From NCBI GenBank assembly GCA_002917075.1, contig NTMA01000008.1, positions 124,001 through 188,000 of the forward strand: a DNA stretch of 64,000 nt, given 5' to 3'. The stretch's first letter is position 1; the number at the start of each line of letters is the position of its first letter. Shown here in pieces: positions 61,074 through 64,000 of the stretch. The position numbers and the translations under genes are program-made. Below the pieces are notes generated by a model, which made no database searches, had not been told where the DNA came from, and was given only the letters and a program-made list of their open reading frames with translations. The stretch comes from Hawksworthiomyces lignivorus. Lineage: Eukaryota > Ascomycota > Sordariomycetes > Ophiostomatales > Ophiostomataceae.

Positions 61074-62153
61074 GGCTTTTTGCTGAACAGACAGGACAGC
61101 AGTTGATTCTTACCGCGCGCAGCTGTCTCTGAACAGCTTGCAGGCCCTCTCCTCTCTTACGTTTGCTGCTACGGCATCGCCTTGCAGCATTTTCTTCTCC
61201 TCTCGATATACACGACATTTTCTCTTGCTTTCTTCTTCTTTTTTTACTTCTGTTTTTTTTTTTTTTTTTTTTTTTTTTTTTNNNNNNNNNNNNNNNNNNN
61301 NNNNNNNNTTTTTTTTTGTTTCAAGGCCATTCATTTTCTTTTATGATGACATGACTACATTACGATGAAAGCATCTCGGCGGATTCATATGGTGGAACAG
61401 GTCCATCACCCTGGGCAAAACTTGGGGCCACAAGAAACACAGATACAGGCACAAGACGGGCGGCGTTTGACTGGGCTTTTTATTAGGACTTTTTGATAGG
61501 ATGGGAACTGGCGTTACTCGGCCTGAGCTTGATTTATACTTTTTGCTTTCTTTTTTGGTGGCCATTTTCTGGCTTTCTGCAACGTTAGCGGTCTTATCCT
61601 CAGAGGATTTGAGATTGCATTCGCTCTGATGCGTGCGTCGTTGGAATTAAAATTTATCTTACATAGCAGCAAGCAAATACAAGATGCTTCAATCTTATCA
61701 TATACGTGCATTTTAGACTTGCGGAATGAAATCTGGTCTTATTTCGATTCTTGAGCGTTTCTTTTTTTTGTTGTACATAGCGTCATAGTTAAAAAAAAGT
61801 GCTTCTTGGTGTCGAATAGAGGCTGACTTTCGTTGCTGGTCCACAGCGTTGCAACCGTGCCCACAGCTCTGATTGGTAGCCACAACGAGCTTCCCTCTTT
61901 ATCTCTTATCCATCTTACATGGGTCTTTACAGCACATCAAGTTCAGCCTCGGCCTGCTAAAACAGATCTTGACTTATAAAGTTGATGCTGACATGCAGCA
62001 GGCGTAGTTGTTGTCATCATCCATTCCGACAACCACTCAACTAATTTGCTTTCCGGTCTCAATAAAAGGTCGTCTAGGCGGTGCCCACCGTTTGGGTCTA
62101 TTTATCTCTCTCTGCATCAAACAAAGACACAAATTGCTAGCGGACCAGTCCCC
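61074..62153. other. Intergenic region with assembly gap
   Basis: This is the 3' flank of the 474-aa gene and the promoter of the amidase gene, both on the plus strand. A T-rich tract from about 61,250 contains the Ns. Around 61,900-62,150 the DNA is mixed, with CT-rich patches before the amidase ATG. Frames such as 61396-61711 on the minus strand show no known motif. Confidence 0.6.
61282..61308. other. Assembly gap (27 N) inside a poly-T tract
   Basis: Twenty-seven N are flanked on both sides by uninterrupted T. The true tract length is unknown, and more than homopolymer may be missing. Confidence 0.99.
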
Positions 62154-64000
62154 ATGGCGTCGCGTCCTTTCATTGACTACCCTCTGCCGAAGGAGTCGGC
62201 CGACGTGTCGTACACACGGCAGGAAGACAGTAACCCCGTGGTGCGCGGTCTGCCTCTTCTGGCCGTGGCGGCGCTGTGAGCCTTTCCGTCAGCCTCTAGG
62301 GCTAGGAAAATTACGAATTGTGCAAAAAGGGGAGCATGTTTTGCTGACGAGATCTAGCGTGTCTAATCTGGGCGTTGTGAACCGTTACTTGTTCCGCAAT
62401 GCTGGCTTCGACCGGATTAAATATCTACCTGGCCTCGAAAAAGAGGTTGCAACCTTGCGGGTACATTACAGAGCCCTGTCACTTGTTTCCCGCTCTCTTC
62501 TACGTCTGTCCGTTTCTTTAAGAAGAGTTAAGTCACCGTGTTAATGATTGTGTAGCCACGGGTCATCCCGACGCCGTCCGACGGCGATGTAGGCACTGCC
62601 GGCATTGTGTCATTTGGCCCCAACATTCTCGAGCCGCGGCACACGGCTCACCCGGATGCGCGGTACTACTCGGTGGCGGACTACCACGCGCTCTACCGGT
62701 CGGGCTCGGCCACGCCGGTGGACGTGGCCGAGGCTCTGCTGCCGCTCGTGCAGCGCGGCTGCGGCTCGGCCTACGAGAAGGCCTTTCTGGTGACGCGCGT
62801 CGAGGAGCTGCGAGAGGCGGCGCGGGCGTCGGCGGCGCGCTGGGCGGCGGGCGCGCCGCGCGGGGTGCTAGACGGCGTGCCGATCACGGTCAAGTGCGAC
62901 ATCGAGGTAGAGGGCTACGTGTGCACGTTTGGCATGGAGGTGCGGCTGGACGACGAGGCCTTTCGGCGGCGGTTCCCGGCGCTGTGCACGCCGGCGGCGC
63001 AGACGGCCTGGCCCGTGCAGAAGCTGCTGGAGGTGGGCGCGCTGCTGGTGGCGCAGAACAACATGCACGAGGTGGGCATGGACACGACGGGGTGCAACGT
63101 GAGTTTTTCTTGTGATTTTTTTTTTTTTCTGTTTTCTGTTGCTGATTCGTCTCCTCTCGGCTGCTCCAGCCCGCCACTGGAACGCCCATCAACTGGTTCA
63201 ACCCCTCGTACTACCCCGGCGGGTCGTCGTCGGGCGCGGCGTCGGGCCTGGGCGCGGGCCTGGTGCCCATCTCCGTGGGCACGGACGCGGGCGGCAGCCT
63301 GCGCATCCCGCCGAGCTTCAACAGCGTGTTTGGGCTCAAGCCGACGCACGACCGCACCATGGTGATGGACTCGGCCATGTGCGTGTTGGGTCCGATGGCG
63401 GCGACGGCGGGCGACCTGGCGGCGGCGTACCGCACGATGGCGCAGCCGGACGCGGCGCACCCGGTGTGCGGGCAGTTTGGCGTGTCGCAGCCGCCGCGGG
63501 CGGGGGCGGCGCGGGTGCTGGGGGTGCCGCGGGCGTGGATCGAGCAGGAGGCGGACCCGCAGGTGCGGGCGGACTTTGAGCGGCTGGTGACGCACCTGCG
63601 CGACGCGCGCGGCTACAAGGTGGTGGACGTGGCGCTGCCGCTGCTGCAGGGTGGCCAGGCGGCACACGCGCCGTCGTGCCTGGCCGAGGCGCTCGACAAG
63701 GCGCGCGACCGTGCCGCGCCGCGCCAGGACGACTGGCCTGCGCTGCTCAACGCGCAGAACCGCATCCTGCTGCACGTGGCCCAGCACACGTCCAGCGTCG
63801 ACTACCTCAAGTTCGGCCAGGTGCGCACGGTACTGATGCGCCATCTGGCGCACCTCTTCTCAGAAAAATATCCCGAGGGCCTGCTGATCCTCACGCCCAC
63901 CACGCCCATGGCCGGCTGGCCCATGCACCCCAGCGACGCCCGCTACGGCTTCATGGACGGCAACATGTCGCTGCGCTGCATGCGCTACGTCTGGCTCGCC
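62154..64000 (+). CDS. Amidase-signature family enzyme (3' end outside window)
   Basis: Four exons are inferred: 62154-62275, 62358-62445, 62556-63098 and 63170 to beyond 64000, giving at least 528 codons. Introns are 82, 110 and 71 nt with agreeing phases; the second donor, GTTGCA, is weak. Amidase-signature enzymes hydrolyse amide bonds through a Ser-cisSer-Lys triad. All three are present: Lys183 in GVPITVKCDIEVEGY, the cis-Ser at about 270 in PGGSSSGAASG, and the nucleophile Ser at about 294 in GTDAGGSLRIP. The N-terminal about 70 residues form a fungal-type extension before the domain. The substrate cannot be predicted; fungal members include acetamidases and fatty-acid amide hydrolase-like enzymes. 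Exons 3 and 4 are very GC-rich at third codon positions with many CTG, GCG and GTG codons, unlike the AT-richer first exons. The gene is incomplete only because the window ends. Confidence 0.88.
63099..63169 (+). other. Intron 3 of the amidase gene
   Basis: This 71-nt intron begins GTGAGT, contains a T12 run and a GCTGATT branch-like site, and ends CTCCAG. It lies between the catalytic Lys exon and the exon carrying the two catalytic Ser residues, and it is phase 0. Confidence 0.85.

Noticed and set aside
62915..63853. 312-codon minus-strand frame opposite the amidase
   Set aside because: It is an Arg/His-rich shadow frame caused by the high GC of the amidase exons, whose catalytic triad is intact on the plus strand.

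Overview
This window looks like nuclear DNA of a filamentous ascomycete, most likely a Sordariomycete and possibly Hypocreales. The evidence is short GT-AG introns (mostly 59-142 nt) with CTAAC/CTGAC-like branch sites, pyrimidine-rich stretches just upstream of start codons, GC-rich coding exons, and the protein families present. No rRNA, tRNA, CRISPR array or intact transposon was recognised.

Layout. 2.8-5.7 kb (+): a 957-aa Ser-rich, acidic, coiled-coil protein of unknown function. 7.3-8.1 kb (+): Shr3, the ER chaperone for amino-acid permeases. 9.1-12.5 kb (-): a six-exon vacuolar-type Ca2+/H+ exchanger with a 16-nt microexon. 15.8-19.6 kb (-): a Kin4-type Ser/Thr kinase. 24.9-26.7 kb (-): Gwt1, the GPI inositol acyltransferase. 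28.5-29.9 kb (+): a 423-aa basic protein of unknown function with an overlapping upstream ORF. 41.9-43.7 kb (-): a family-2 glycosyltransferase of the fungal Cps1/hyaluronan-synthase-like type. 58.0-58.7 kb (-): a candidate small secreted or membrane-anchored His/Gln-rich protein. 59.6-61.1 kb (+): a 474-aa conserved-looking fungal protein of unknown function. 62.2 kb to the window end (+): an amidase-signature enzyme, cut off at the 3' side.

The genes do not form an obvious pathway cluster. Several serve the secretory and membrane systems (Shr3 and Gwt1 in the ER, a vacuolar Ca2+ exchanger, a plasma-membrane polysaccharide synthase), but I see no sign of an operon-like or biosynthetic cluster. 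Two long intervals, 29.9-41.9 kb and 43.7-58.0 kb, hold no recognisable gene. They contain short tandem repeats, homopolymer tracts and weak exon-like segments, which are listed with low confidence. The 9-mer TACTCCGTA (or its reverse complement TACGGAGTA) occurs ten times, always between genes. An assembly gap of 27 Ns lies inside a poly-T tract at 61,282-61,308.

Intron boundaries were placed by eye from splice consensus, reading frame and family conservation. The recognised genes are well supported; the small candidates are hypotheses.
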